Below, one piece after another: positions 6,814 to 15,550 of a DNA stretch of 35,574 nucleotides. The DNA is from an uncultured Selenomonadales bacterium. GTDB lineage: Bacteria > Bacillota > Negativicutes > Selenomonadales > Selenomonadaceae. Every line of letters begins with the position of its first letter. The first letter of the stretch is position 1. A program made the translations under genes and the position numbers. Under the pieces are notes generated by a model. The model was not told the origin of the DNA, ran no database searches, and saw nothing but the letters and a program-made list of their open reading frames with translations. The stretch spans positions 1 to 35,574 of the forward strand of contig CAMJKR010000003.1 of NCBI GenBank assembly GCA_946406415.1, in the 5' to 3' direction.

Positions 6814-9350
6814 TTCTCAAGGACTATCAAGCTCTTGCAATTAAAAATCTTGAAGACTTCCTGCTGTTGTTCGACGAAAATAAATCTATCAGCGAATCTT
6901 TCAAAGAATTTTGGGCGTCGCGTGACGTAAACGCAAGACCGCCTTATCAGAACAATATCCCGCATGTGCCTCAAGTTTGTTTCAAGGTGCCGACAGGTGG
7001 CGGCAAAACTTTCATGGCGATTGCGAGCCTCAAAGTAATTTTTGACGCACTGCCCGCCACGCAGAGCAAAGTCGTCGTCTGGCTCGTTCCTTCCGATACC
7101 ATCTTGGTGCAGACTTATAAAAATCTCAGCAATGCTAATCACCCTTATTATAGGCGACTGGTCGATGATTTTAATGGGCAGGTTGAAATTTACACTAAGG
7201 CGCAACTTCTTACTGGAGAAAATTTTTCACCCGCCGAAGTCGCTGAGCAACTTTCAATTTTGGTTTTAAGCTACGATTCTTTTCGCACGTCAAACAAAGA
7301 CGGTCGAAAGGCTTACCAGCAAAACGGGCAACTGTTAAAATTTTCGGCTCAACTTGACGACAAAGACGAAATTTCTTTGGTCAATGTCATTCGTCACTAT
7401 AGACCCGTCGTTATCGTCGACGAAAGTCACCACGCCACTACTGACTTAAGTTTGGATATGTTACAGAACTTCAATCCGAGTTTCATTTTAGAGTTGACCG
7501 CCACGCCTAAGGACACCAGCAACATTATCGCTTACGTTCCTGCTCAGAAACTAAAACAGGCTGGCATGGTTAAATTGCCCGTCATCGTTTACAATCGCCA
7601 CTCTCAAGACGACGTTATTTCCGACTCTATTGACTTTCGCAACATGCTCGAACGTGTCGGACATTATGAAAACATTCGTCCCATTATTTTGTTTCAAGCT
7701 GAATCTCACGGCAAAGGCGACCGACTCACCTTCGACAAAATTAAAGCAGACTTGATTCAGAATCACAATATTCCTCCCGAACAAATCGCTATCAAGACTG
7801 CCGACATTAACGAACTGCGCGGTGTTGACTTAATGTCCGTTGACTGTCCAATTCGGTACATAATTACGATAAATGCTCTCAAGGAAGGTTGGGATTGCCC
7901 TTTCGCCTATATCCTCGCTTCGCTCGCCAATCGCTCTTCTCCCATCGATGTTGAGCAAATTCTTGGCAGAATCCTCCGGCGTCCTTTCACCAAAAATTTT
8001 TCCAACGAACTTCTGAACATGAGTTACGTCTTCACTTCTTCTGCTGACTTTCGGCAAACACTCAATAAAATCATCATCGGATTGAACGCCGCTGGCTTCA
8101 GCGAAGACGAATACAGAGTTGCCGACCAAAATTCTTTCGCAGTCGAAAGCACTCAAGCCGAACAAACTAATCCCGAACAACCTAACCTTTTTCAAGCTCA
8201 TTCAGCCAATCAACATCCTATGACACACGAGGATGTTCCTGTTGAAATCGTTGATACCTTCCCGCCAGATAACTCCGTCAGGAATATGACTCAACAAGCT
8301 CTTGAGGCGCACCAAAATTATCAAGCCAGTAATAATAACAATTCAACTGCTTTTTCCCATGAGGAGCTGGAAAACATGACTTCTTTTCCTATTCGCGACA
8401 AATTCAAGGATGCTCCCGAACTAATGCTTCCTCAATTTTTCTGCAGGGAGGATACTGGCAACTATTTTGAAGGCACGACCGACTTGAAAGTTGACAAAAC
8501 TATGTTCCGCACCAACTTTTCTCTCGCAGACAAAGACACCGTCATCAACTTCGACAACCTAAATTATGAAATCGTTTCCTTCGACGTTCACGACCGCGAA
8601 GACTCTCCGCGTTTCAAATTCCTCTCCGACTCTGAAGTTCAAGCTTTTCTTGAGTATTTCGACGACCTATCTTCTGACGGACAAATTCGCCAGTGTGTCG
8701 CTAAGTTGGTTACCATCCTCGACAAGGGGAACTATCCTCCCACACAAGAAATCTCCCGCTACGTCACCAAAATCGTTTCCAGATTTGAAAAAGAACGTCT
8801 GCGCGAAGCCGTTCAACACTCTAGAGCTTACGCTAAAAAGATTCGTGACAAAATTGAAAGCTTGATGACCGCTCACGCTAAGAAAAACTTTCTCGCTATG
8901 GTCGACTCACGAAAAATTTTCGTCAAGCCTTCCTACAAATTGCCACCTACCATTTCTCCTACAAACTTTGAAAGGAACTGGGACAATTCGCTTTACGTCG
9001 CTGAGGAAAAAGTAAACAACCTGGAATTTCTCATTGTATCCGCTTTGACTCGTCTTGATAACGTTCTCTGGTGGCATCGCAATCGCTCAAAAAAAGAATT
9101 CTGCTTGAACGGTTTCATCAATCACTATCCTGACTTTATCGTCCGCATGAAAAGCGGTTTCGTTTTACTCATCGAAGCCAAAGGCGACGACCGCGATAAC
9201 TCTGACTCCAAACAAAAACTTGCACTCGGCAAAATCTGGGAAACTAAAGCCAGTTCCGACTCTTTCGGTTATTTCATGGTCTTTGATTCTAATCCTCTCA
9301 ACGGCGCACTCTCCTTTGATGACTTCATGGCGAGAATTAAAGAACTTTAA
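6810..9350 (+). CDS. res: Type III restriction enzyme helicase-nuclease (Res)
   Basis: An 846-aa superfamily 2 helicase with a C-terminal nuclease, the restriction subunit of the type III system. Walker A is PTGGGKTF near residue 61, the DEAD-type motif is DESHH near 203, motif III is TATPKD near 230, and motif VI is QILGRILRRP near 383-392. The C-terminus has PDFIVRMKSGFVLLIEAKG near 773-791, a PD-(D/E)XK endonuclease centre. All expected motifs are present, so the gene looks functional. It starts inside the mod stop codon. Together with Mod it would cut unmodified incoming DNA after ATP-driven movement between two sites. Confidence 0.95.
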   Translation: MILKDYQALAIKNLEDFLLLFDENKSISESFKEFWASRDVNARPPYQNNIPHVPQVCFKVPTGGGKTFMAIASLKVIFDALPATQSKVVVWLVPSDTILVQTYKNLSNANHPYYRRLVDDFNGQVEIYTKAQLLTGENFSPAEVAEQLSILVLSYDSFRTSNKDGRKAYQQNGQLLKFSAQLDDKDEISLVNVIRHYRPVVIVDESHHATTDLSLDMLQNFNPSFILELTATPKDTSNIIAYVPAQKLKQAGMVKLPVIVYNRHSQDDVISDSIDFRNMLERVGHYENIRPIILFQAESHGKGDRLTFDKIKADLIQNHNIPPEQIAIKTADINELRGVDLMSVDCPIRYIITINALKEGWDCPFAYILASLANRSSPIDVEQILGRILRRPFTKNFSNELLNMSYVFTSSADFRQTLNKIIIGLNAAGFSEDEYRVADQNSFAVESTQAEQTNPEQPNLFQAHSANQHPMTHEDVPVEIVDTFPPDNSVRNMTQQALEAHQNYQASNNNNSTAFSHEELENMTSFPIRDKFKDAPELMLPQFFCREDTGNYFEGTTDLKVDKTMFRTNFSLADKDTVINFDNLNYEIVSFDVHDREDSPRFKFLSDSEVQAFLEYFDDLSSDGQIRQCVAKLVTILDKGNYPPTQEISRYVTKIVSRFEKERLREAVQHSRAYAKKIRDKIESLMTAHAKKNFLAMVDSRKIFVKPSYKLPPTISPTNFERNWDNSLYVAEEKVNNLEFLIVSALTRLDNVLWWHRNRSKKEFCLNGFINHYPDFIVRMKSGFVLLIEAKGDDRDNSDSKQKLALGKIWETKASSDSFGYFMVFDSNPLNGALSFDDFMARIKEL

Positions 9351-9382
9351 CGAACAAAAAATCCTACGAAACACAAGGAAGA

Positions 9383-9411
9383 TTGATTCTAAGCCCGTTC
9401 CGCTTTATAAT
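9383..9411 (+). promoter_or_regulatory. Promoter of the second XRE regulator gene
   Basis: -35 TTGATT (9383-9388), 17-bp spacer, -10 TATAAT (9406-9411), followed by GGGAGG at 9432-9437 and the ATG at 9445. Confidence 0.7.
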
Positions 9412-9444
9412 GTCATTCAGAACAACTGAAAGGGAGGCGTGATT

Positions 9445-9840
9445 ATGACCAATGGAGAGCTCGCTAAAGAATTAAGCCAATACCCCATGACAGCCATAGC
9501 TACTGGATTACTTGATTTTGAACGCTTCAATCAACTCAACAAATCAACCGATGAAAACTCAAACACCGATTATCCCTCATCAACTACCAAGTCAAATCCG
9601 CTCAAATTACCAGAAGAAGAGCGACGAAAACTTTTCGGGGAACGCATCAAGATGATAAGAAAGTTACGCGGATTCACTCGTGCTGAATTTGCAAAACTGT
9701 TAGGCGTCTCCAGACCTTTAATCGCCGCATATGAAACAGGAACACGCGAGCCTAGCATCAAAAATTTAATCGCACTAGTGCAAACTCTCAACATAGACAC
9801 AGATTGGCTACTAGGTCTGTCACCTCAACTATCGGAGTAA
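9445..9840 (+). CDS. XRE-family regulator with C-terminal HTH
   Basis: A 131-aa protein. Residues 1-15 (MTNGELAKELSQYP) resemble the short leader helix seen in many phage and plasmid proteins. A low-complexity Ser/Thr/Asn stretch follows. The Cro/C1-type helix-turn-helix lies at about 62-119 (RIKMIRKLRGFTRAEFAKLL, then VSRPLIAAYETGTREPS). ATG 9445 is preferred over GTG 9439 because GGGAGG sits seven bases before the ATG. It has its own promoter and terminator, so it is a single-gene unit next to the iteron array. It may control the replication module or the upstream R-M genes; the sequence does not say which. Confidence 0.85.
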   Translation: MTNGELAKELSQYPMTAIATGLLDFERFNQLNKSTDENSNTDYPSSTTKSNPLKLPEEERRKLFGERIKMIRKLRGFTRAEFAKLLGVSRPLIAAYETGTREPSIKNLIALVQTLNIDTDWLLGLSPQLSE

Positions 9841-9843
9841 CTT

Positions 9844-9876
9844 CCGGCGGAGTAAAAAACTTCGCCGGTTTTTTTA
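9844..9876 (+). terminator. Rho-independent terminator after the XRE gene
   Basis: A 10-bp stem (arms 9844-9853 and 9859-9868, CCGGCG/CGCCGG at the base, one G-T pair) with a 5-A loop, followed by seven T residues, four bases after the XRE stop. Confidence 0.9.
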
Positions 9877-9878
9877 TT

Positions 9879-10372
9879 GGTATCGTACTTTCGACGAGCA
9901 AGTTGGTATCGTAGTATCGCACGGTATCGCATTTTTTTTGAGACATGCGGTATCGTATTTTTTTGGGGTGTTTGGGTTGGTATCGTACTTTTTTGCGGAG
10001 CGTGTTACTCAACAAATGGCGTCAGGACGCCATTTAGTCTTTTTTCGCGTTCTCCCAGCCACAAAAATGGTATCGTACTTGGTATCGCATGGTATCGCAT
10101 TTGGTATCGTACTTTTTGGCTAACAAATGGCGTCAGGACGCCAAAAAATCGCTCTGGTATCGCAGTATCGCAGGTATCGCATTTTTTTACACGTATATAA
10201 GGAAAAAAAATATACACAGAGAGAACTACAAAAAATTTCCCTATAGGAGACCTAAAATAGTACGATACTTACGATACTACGATACTTTTACTAAAAGATG
10301 TAGCTATATCAACACTTTTTTTGGTATCGTATTGGTATCGTAGTGGTATCGCATTTTGGAAAGTACGATACC
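9879..10372 (+). repeat. Iteron array, about 20 copies of GTATCG(T/C)A; candidate replication origin
   Basis: I count 16 forward copies of GTATCG and four reverse copies (CGATAC) within about 490 bp, usually as GGTATCGTA or GGTATCGCA. Several are spaced 10-11 bp apart (10081, 10091, 10102), which puts them on one helix face. T-rich tracts separate the clusters, and an AT-rich stretch (10195-10260) lies before the inverted copies. No gene is convincing here. Dense short repeats beside a primase-helicase gene are what an iteron-type origin looks like. Which protein binds them is unknown; the Rep-like protein at 16682 and the XRE protein at 9445 are candidates. Confidence 0.7.
10011..10143. repeat. 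Pair of 22-bp direct repeats, each holding a palindrome, inside the iteron array
   Basis: Positions 10011-10032 and 10122-10143 are identical. Each carries the palindrome TGGCGTC-AG-GACGCCA (7-bp arms, 2-bp centre). A degenerate third site (TGGCGTCACTAAGCCA) lies near 10385. The spacing and symmetry suggest a dimeric protein-binding site within the origin. Confidence 0.7.
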
Positions 10373-10416
10373 AAGTTTTACTCGTTGGCGTCACTAAGCC
10401 ATTTGAAAGTAACACA

Positions 10417-10487
10417 TAAAAAAAAGCCCTGCTCTTTCCGTGTATCTTTAGCTAGGTTTGGGGTCACGGGGGAAAGGTGGGCTTTTA
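10417..10487 (-). terminator. Terminator of the primase-helicase gene
   Basis: Reading the minus strand, AAAAGCCC starts at the stop codon and pairs with GGGCTTTT 50-60 bases later. A second inner stem forms between TTTCC..CGTG and CACGGAAA, and the outer 3' arm runs into eight T residues. The T-run favours termination of the minus-strand primase transcript. The AAAA/TTTT flanks may let it work in both directions. Confidence 0.75.
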
Positions 10488-13400
10488 TTGAGCGTCTGCA
10501 GTTCTGATTCGGTAGCAACGAGTATTGGCTTTACCGATTTTCTTCTGGACAAATGCTTGCTGGGTTTTATATCCTTTTTCAACTTTGTTACTTGGAACGA
10601 AGAAACCAGCGGCGACTAAATCGGCGGCAAGTTTTCTGTAATCAAATCCTTCCTCGTCACAGGCTTTTTTTAATGCGGCGACCGTGATGTAAATATATTC
10701 ATCGGTAAATTGCCCGCATACTGCCAAAATTCTCTCGAATGGAACATTCCCGCCGATGAAGCGGTTTTGGTTCTGAGCAATAAAGCCTAAGACGAAATCT
10801 CTTTCTCTTGCTGTATCAGAGATTTCGGTTGTCGTCGGAATAAGTTTGAAAATCTCTTTCGCGCAAAGTTTTGCATCGTCCAGCAACAATGTAAAATCTT
10901 CTTGTGTATCTTTAGATTCGTCGTTGGCAAGCGCGGCACAAAGCAGAGCGTCGGCGAGTACAATGACAGCCATGTATCTGCAATATTCGTTGAGCAGATT
11001 GGGATTTGCTTTTACAAAAGTCTCGACAATATCTTCATAGATAACGCATAGTTTTTCTTTACCGAGTTCAAGAATCTTGTCTATGACGAGAGGGAAGGCA
11101 AGCCCGTGATGGTCTTTGATAATGTCGCGAATGGTTTTGCAATCATCTGGAGAAAGAATTTCTTTGGGAGCGGCAATGGAGAGCAAGCGAGTATTGGCGC
11201 CGCCTGTAACATTATCTGCCAGCAGTTGTGTTTCACCAGTCATAATGACGATAGTTCGCCAATCGGCAAGTTTGCGCAGTGTCGAATCCTTGTTAAGTTT
11301 AGTACGTCCTAATCCGTTGGCGAGAGCATACACGAGATTGTCGAAAGCCTCCTTGAGGCGATTATCTGCGACTTGTTTTTCATCGACGAGAAAAGCATAG
11401 TCATTGACATCAGCGGCGGCACCAGCGAGTCCATTTTTTGTGGCGTCAAAGGAACGGATCATCTTGTCGTTGCCGATTGCTGACGCGCCAAGATACAGCG
11501 CAGTAGTTTTACCCGCCCTTGTAGGCGCGTGAATGTAAAGCAAGAAATTGCGTTCGCCTAAAATTTTAAGTAAAATGGAAGCGACGGATGCAGCTAATAT
11601 TATCCTTGCGACAGGAGATTTTTTAGCCAACTCGTAAGCACGTTTCCAAGCTTTAAGACTACCCCGTTGTTTCAAGGAACTGGCAAATTGGCTTTGCGAA
11701 TCGACTTTGACATTAACTTTTTTGTCGTCATCAGTCGTAATACATTCACGACGCGGGTCAATGAAAAAATCTGTGTCATTGAAACGATACCAGCCACATC
11801 TGGGCACGGTGTATGTCATGTTGCAAATTTTTTCGTTTTGAGCGTTGAAAGCGTCGAGAAAATCGACGATGTGAGTGGCATTTGAGCTGGTGACAGGTAA
11901 TCCAAGTTCGGCTAAATCAATGATTTTGTTCTTGTTGGCTATGACAGCAGTACTCGTGGCGGGTAAAGTTTTCCACTTTCCCGAAGAATTCATGTAAGAG
12001 AGAATCACTTTGTAGGTTTTTTCTTCGACACTAAAAGTTTTGCCGGTGATAATTATGGGACGCCGACAGACTGTGATAATTTTTTCGCCGTCGATTTTTA
12101 CGATACCGCTTTGAGCTGAGACGCTGTAACCTTCTGGAAAGACGAAGGAGTTTTCAAGATCATTTTCGGTGATAAAAGATAATGAATTGATTTGAGCTTG
12201 AATTTGATTCTGGCGGGTTTTAAGTTCGCTTTGCCGAGAGCTAATTTCATCGGCTTTACCTTTAACAATATTAACCCAATCATTGACGGCGGCTTTTTCC
12301 GTCGGGTGTTTATCGCCGAAAAGTTTAATTTCGCGCTTGAAATTAGAATAGGCTTGTCTGTCGAAAAGGTAAGCAAAAGCTCCAGCGGTTACTACTTTGT
12401 CTGAGAAAACAGTTTTGCTGTCGAAAGTTTCAATGTTATGTAAAGTCGCCAGAGCCGCTTTTTTTTGCCCATCAAAGTTAGCCTGCGCTTTAGCGTTTTC
12501 CCTAAGTTGAGCTTTGAGTTTATCGAGTGTGGTTGGCGTATTTTTTTTCGAGTAGGATTGGCGTTGATAAAATTCGCGCTGAGTTTCTTTTTCGTCGTAG
12601 TTACCTTCAGTAGCGTATTGAAAAAGTGTTCCTATACCGTAGCCAGGACGATTGAAGCCGTTCCATTTGCTCTGGCATTCACCTTCTTTAAACTCTGGTT
12701 GAGAGCGACTCCATTGTTCCCATAAGCTACACTCGAATCCTTCATTTTTCAAAGCCATGCCGACGCTCAACCATTTTTCATACTCACCATCGACAACGTT
12801 GATATGCTCAAGCATCCGCTCAATGCGAAAACGCTTTAAGTTTGGATTATCGTCAACAAAATCAAAATCGGGATTCGATGTCGATTTTATTTCTGGTATT
12901 TTTTCAACGTAGAGAGCATTTAATTTTTCGTCGATTTCAGCGGGTGAAAAACGGATGTCATTTTGTTCGACAATGTGACACAAGGGTGCGTTGTTCATGC
13001 CGAGTTTGTAATTGAAAGTGCTTGGAGTCCTAAGTATTCGCGGCAAGTCTCCAACGCCGTCAATTTTCTTGCCGTTGGCTTTTTGTCGGACGACTTCGAT
13101 AAGCAGATTATTACGACGTTTGAGTTCTTCGCGATTTTGGTCGGTGATTGCGATTGGCTCCTCCCAAATGTAATAAGCATGAAGCCCATAGCCCGAATTG
13201 ATAATTATTGAAGGAGTGAAAGGCAGAAAAGATTTAGCTTCTTCGAATGATTGGGCGAGATTATCGCTTTTGTGAGCAACGGAGCAAATGTCAATATCAA
13301 CGACGATAGCAGTTTGATAAGATACCGTTGTTTCATCACCGCGTTTATTATTGGTTGGTTCAATGCAAACGGGGTTTACAGCGTGCCAAACGTCAAAGCC

Positions 13401-13577
13401 CTCTTTTGAGAGTTCAATAGCCTTTTTTGCTATGAGTTCCCTTTGTGTTTCGTCAGAAACAATGAAGGGATAAGTAGTTCCGTAACCGTTTGAAAAAATC
13501 ATTAGGTAGGAGAAATGTGAAGTGGGTATTTTGCCGAAAAGTAGGTTAAAAAAGTTTATAGTCTGAGTAATATCCAT
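10485..13577 (-). CDS. Primase-helicase (PrimPol, PriCT-2 and DUF927/SF3-like)
   Basis: A 1030-aa replication protein. The N-terminal archaeo-eukaryotic primase-type domain has VVDIDI (D94, D96), SGYGLHAYY (H133) and PRILRTPSTFNYK (179-191), the expected metal, histidine and basic motifs. A PriCT-2-like region follows at about 255-330 (WLSVGMALKNEG, KWNGFNRPGYG). A charged helical linker then leads to a DUF927/superfamily-3-like ATPase with Walker A HAPTRAGKTT near 682-692 and Walker B YAFLVDEKQ near 726. It probably primes and unwinds the element's own DNA at the iteron array just beyond its 3' end. ATG 13577 is chosen for the CGGAGG eight bases upstream; the 30 extra codons of the longer frame cover the promoter leader. 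Confidence 0.9.
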   Translation of the reverse strand: MDITQTINFFNLLFGKIPTSHFSYLMIFSNGYGTTYPFIVSDETQRELIAKKAIELSKEGFDVWHAVNPVCIEPTNNKRGDETTVSYQTAIVVDIDICSVAHKSDNLAQSFEEAKSFLPFTPSIIINSGYGLHAYYIWEEPIAITDQNREELKRRNNLLIEVVRQKANGKKIDGVGDLPRILRTPSTFNYKLGMNNAPLCHIVEQNDIRFSPAEIDEKLNALYVEKIPEIKSTSNPDFDFVDDNPNLKRFRIERMLEHINVVDGEYEKWLSVGMALKNEGFECSLWEQWSRSQPEFKEGECQSKWNGFNRPGYGIGTLFQYATEGNYDEKETQREFYQRQSYSKKNTPTTLDKLKAQLRENAKAQANFDGQKKAALATLHNIETFDSKTVFSDKVVTAGAFAYLFDRQAYSNFKREIKLFGDKHPTEKAAVNDWVNIVKGKADEISSRQSELKTRQNQIQAQINSLSFITENDLENSFVFPEGYSVSAQSGIVKIDGEKIITVCRRPIIITGKTFSVEEKTYKVILSYMNSSGKWKTLPATSTAVIANKNKIIDLAELGLPVTSSNATHIVDFLDAFNAQNEKICNMTYTVPRCGWYRFNDTDFFIDPRRECITTDDDKKVNVKVDSQSQFASSLKQRGSLKAWKRAYELAKKSPVARIILAASVASILLKILGERNFLLYIHAPTRAGKTTALYLGASAIGNDKMIRSFDATKNGLAGAAADVNDYAFLVDEKQVADNRLKEAFDNLVYALANGLGRTKLNKDSTLRKLADWRTIVIMTGETQLLADNVTGGANTRLLSIAAPKEILSPDDCKTIRDIIKDHHGLAFPLVIDKILELGKEKLCVIYEDIVETFVKANPNLLNEYCRYMAVIVLADALLCAALANDESKDTQEDFTLLLDDAKLCAKEIFKLIPTTTEISDTARERDFVLGFIAQNQNRFIGGNVPFERILAVCGQFTDEYIYITVAALKKACDEEGFDYRKLAADLVAAGFFVPSNKVEKGYKTQQAFVQKKIGKANTRCYRIRTADAQ

Positions 13578-13598
13578 ATTATAATCCTCCGATGTTAG

Positions 13599-13667
13599 CG
13601 TCACTTTTTGAAGAAGAATTACTGAAAGTGACGACAAGAAGATACTACACTCTGCAGAAAAAAGCAA
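13599..13667 (-). promoter_or_regulatory. Promoter and leader hairpin of the primase gene
   Basis: Minus strand: possible -35 TTGCTT (13662-13667), 17-bp spacer, -10 TATCTT (13639-13644). Directly downstream is a perfect 9-bp inverted repeat, AAAGTGACG (13625-13633) with CGTCACTTT (13599-13607), lying in the leader before the CGGAGG. It could be an operator or an RNA hairpin. The GCGTCAC core also appears in the iteron region (near 10385) and after the rep gene (17791-17797). Confidence 0.45.
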
Positions 13668-13719
13668 GTCTTATATAATGTATTTTTTTTTTGTGACAAA
13701 ATTTTTTGGTGAATTTATC

Positions 13720-13887
13720 GCGTCCTAATGCGGATTTTTCACGCTTATCCAAAGGATAAGCGGTAAGTGAACATTTTACGAATTTCTCGCTTTACCATAT
13801 CTTAGCACATTCCTCAATATCCGCGTGCACTATTTTTGCACTATTTTTTGGGCATTTCATGACAAACCTTTTTTCTTGTGGTATAGT
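13720..13887 (+). other. oriT: oriT1: MOBQ-type transfer origin
   Basis: A 9-bp hairpin, CGCTTATCC (13742-13750) and GGATAAGCG (13754-13762) around a 3-base loop, is followed by G and TAAGTGAACA (13764-13773). This is the layout of the RSF1010/R1162 oriT, where a short hairpin is followed by GGTAAGTGCG and the nick (from memory of that family). Further right are tandem 11-mers TGCACTATTTT (13826-13847), a possible accessory-protein site, then a promoter. The whole 168-bp block recurs, inverted and with equal length, at 32534-32701. The hairpin arms differ in sequence between copies but keep length and pairing. The exact nick base is not determined. Confidence 0.8.
13859..13887 (+). promoter_or_regulatory. 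Promoter at the oriT1 edge
   Basis: -35 ATGACA (13859-13864), 17-bp spacer, -10 TATAGT (13882-13887). It drives the small gene at 13906 and probably the genes after it. The predicted start of transcription lies only about 12 bases before the TTG start codon, so the leader is very short. Confidence 0.7.
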
Positions 13888-13905
13888 CTTCAGCGGTGAT
13901 TCTCT

Positions 13906-14157
13906 TTGCGAAAAAATCAAATTGAAATTCTTCGGGCAAACTCTAATCGCTTAATTCCTTCCCTTGAACAAATTGAACGACAGCTTCAAGTTCTTGAGGA
14001 CGATTCTAACACTGATAAGGAACTTCGACATTTAGCTCGCTTACTCTATGTCGGGCAACTCGTTGAACATGTCGGCTTACTCTATTCCCTTAACGAGCAA
14101 ACTTTTTGCCAATTCCTCTCTGACAACAAACACGTCTTGCAAAAGCCTCTTTCTTAA
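13906..14157 (+). CDS. Small 83-aa protein next to oriT, possibly a TraD/MobC-like accessory factor
   Basis: Starts at TTG 13906 with a very short leader and only a weak ribosome site (GGTGAT). The sequence is helical and soluble: a leucine-rich N-terminal helix (IPSLEQIERQLQVLEDD), then HLARLLYVGQLVEHVGLLY, resembling the small TraD-type proteins found beside MOBQ oriTs in which a K/R-hydrophobic helix is followed by an AGL-type segment. Position right after oriT supports a relaxosome role. I am not certain of the family. It could equally be an unrelated regulator of the following nuclease gene, 24 bases downstream. Confidence 0.5.
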   Translation: MRKNQIEILRANSNRLIPSLEQIERQLQVLEDDSNTDKELRHLARLLYVGQLVEHVGLLYSLNEQTFCQFLSDNKHVLQKPLS

Positions 14158-14181
14158 CTTTTACTCGATTGGAGAGATTTC

Positions 14182-15183
14182 GTGGATAAATATTTAGACG
14201 AGCGCAACGCCGCTTACGACTCTTTGGCTAAACAATTTTTGTCGCGCAAATCCATCCTCGTACAAATTTTAAAATATGCCGTCGCGGAATTTGCTGAGTG
14301 CTCTTTAAAAGATATAGAAGAAAAATACATTGAAGGCAATCCTTCTCTTTCTATCAACACCGTTCCACTTGATGATACTCTCGACATAAAAGGAAAAAGC
14401 ACCGAATCCAATAGTCCCAATGAAGGTCTTGTTACCTTCGACATTATTTTCGATGCCATTGCCCCTCAAGGCGGCAAGCCCGTTAAAATCATTATTAACC
14501 TCGAACCGCAAAAGACAACAAAAAAAATTCATTACAAGTTGATGAAACGGGCTGTCTATTATGCCGCCAGACTTATTTCTGACCAAAAGGAACGAGAATT
14601 TCATGGCGACAATTACAACTCTCTTAAAAAAGTCTATTCGATATGGATTTGTATGACGACGCAAAATTATCGTGCCGATTCCATTCAAGCGTACCAGTTA
14701 ACGGAGCAACTCGTTCATGGTAAATTTCGAGGAGACAATCCAAAAAATTACGACCTTATCTCTATTGTTATTTTGAATCTCGGCGAGAAGCCAACTTCAC
14801 ACAGGCTACTTAATCTTTTGTACTTGATTTTTATGGATTTAAAGACTTCAGATGAAAAAGAAACTATTTTGCATGATGAATACCAAATTAATATCACTCA
14901 CGACATGAAGGAGGAATTGAGAAAAATGGGCGGCTTAATGGAACCTGCCCTCGAAGCGGCAGAAAAAAGAATTGCTAAAAGAATTGCTAAAAGAATTACT
15001 AAAAAGGTTGCTGAGGAAACAGCTACTAGAGTAGCTACCGAAACAAAAATTGAAACGGAAAAGAAAACTTTACTCGATACCATTCGCAAAGCTATGAAAA
15101 ATTGGAATTTATCCGCCACTGAAGTTATGAACGGCTTCGAAATTTCTCCCGAACGTCAAAAGGAACTTTTGCCTTTAATTTAG
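14182..15183 (+). CDS. PD-(D/E)XK nuclease-family transposase-like protein (Rpn family)
   Basis: A 333-aa protein resembling the Rpn/PDDEXK nuclease family transposases common in gut anaerobes. The N-terminus (MDKYLDERNAAYDSLAKQFL) is followed by VTFDIIFDA and a KIIINLEPQK element (the D...ExQ/ExK-type nuclease core), then the conserved RAVYYAARLIS and KKVYSIWICM segments. The C-terminus is a charged helix with short repeats (RIAKRIAKRITKK) and a terminal helical motif near AMKNWNLSATEVM, as in other members. These proteins promote RecA-independent recombination in the studied E. coli Rpn relatives. GTG 14182 has GGAGAG upstream. It is probably co-transcribed with the 83-aa gene. Confidence 0.85.
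   Translation: MDKYLDERNAAYDSLAKQFLSRKSILVQILKYAVAEFAECSLKDIEEKYIEGNPSLSINTVPLDDTLDIKGKSTESNSPNEGLVTFDIIFDAIAPQGGKPVKIIINLEPQKTTKKIHYKLMKRAVYYAARLISDQKEREFHGDNYNSLKKVYSIWICMTTQNYRADSIQAYQLTEQLVHGKFRGDNPKNYDLISIVILNLGEKPTSHRLLNLLYLIFMDLKTSDEKETILHDEYQINITHDMKEELRKMGGLMEPALEAAEKRIAKRIAKRITKKVAEETATRVATETKIETEKKTLLDTIRKAMKNWNLSATEVMNGFEISPERQKELLPLI
14967..15008 (+). repeat. Short tandem 12-bp repeats inside the PDDEXK gene
   Basis: About three copies of the 12-mer AGAATTGCTAAA (third copy with one change) encode RIAK-RIAK-RITK. Slippage would add or remove four residues in frame, so the helix length may vary between strains. Confidence 0.7.
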
Positions 15184-15206
15184 TTCTTCACCTATTCGTG
15201 CCCACA

Positions 15207-15305
15207 ATGGGCACAAACGAGTTCACTGTTTCACAAACCGTAGAATTTCTTAACAAAAAAGGAATATTTTCTATCACGGCGAATTTAACCGGCAAACAAA
15301 TTTGA
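15207..15305 (+). CDS. Possible 32-aa ORF, remnant of an HTH protein
   Basis: Encodes MGTNEFTVSQTVEFLN then KKGIFSITANLTGKQI. The TVSQTVEFLNKKG part resembles the start of a small MerR/AlpA-type helix-turn-helix, but the frame stops where the second helix should begin. No good ribosome site is seen; the start codon lies in a hairpin (GTGCCCA/TGGGCAC, 15199-15215). It may be a gene fragment or chance. Confidence 0.2.
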   Translation: MGTNEFTVSQTVEFLNKKGIFSITANLTGKQI

Positions 15306-15350
15306 AATCTTTGGAGGACGAATTATAGAACGACTGACTGTAAAAAGCGG

Positions 15351-15388
15351 AAAGCTCCGCAGTGTCTCCAAACACTACAGAGCTTTTT
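15351..15388 (+). terminator. Terminator-like hairpin
   Basis: AAAGCTC (15351-15357) pairs with GAGCTTT (15380-15386), with an inner AGTGT/ACACT stem, followed by TT. It would end transcripts from the PDDEXK gene. The rest of the gap 15184-15550 holds two further short hairpins (15199-15215 and TTCGCCCA/TGGGCGAA near 15521-15540) and no convincing gene. Confidence 0.6.
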
Positions 15389-15550
15389 CTGGTGAATGCC
15401 TCAATCATCGCCAGAAAGTCCGAAGACTCCCCGCGTCGCCCAAAACCGAATGTTCTTTTTCAAGTTTGGAATTTCATTTTATAGCATGGCGACGTTTCTT
15501 GCAAGGGATTTTTGTGTTTTCGCCCACTTATGGGCGAAGTGTAACCTTAA

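Noticed and set aside
9879-10372. CRISPR array
   Set aside because: The repeat unit is only 6-9 bp, occurs in both orientations and has irregular spacing with no spacer-length units; no cas genes are nearby.
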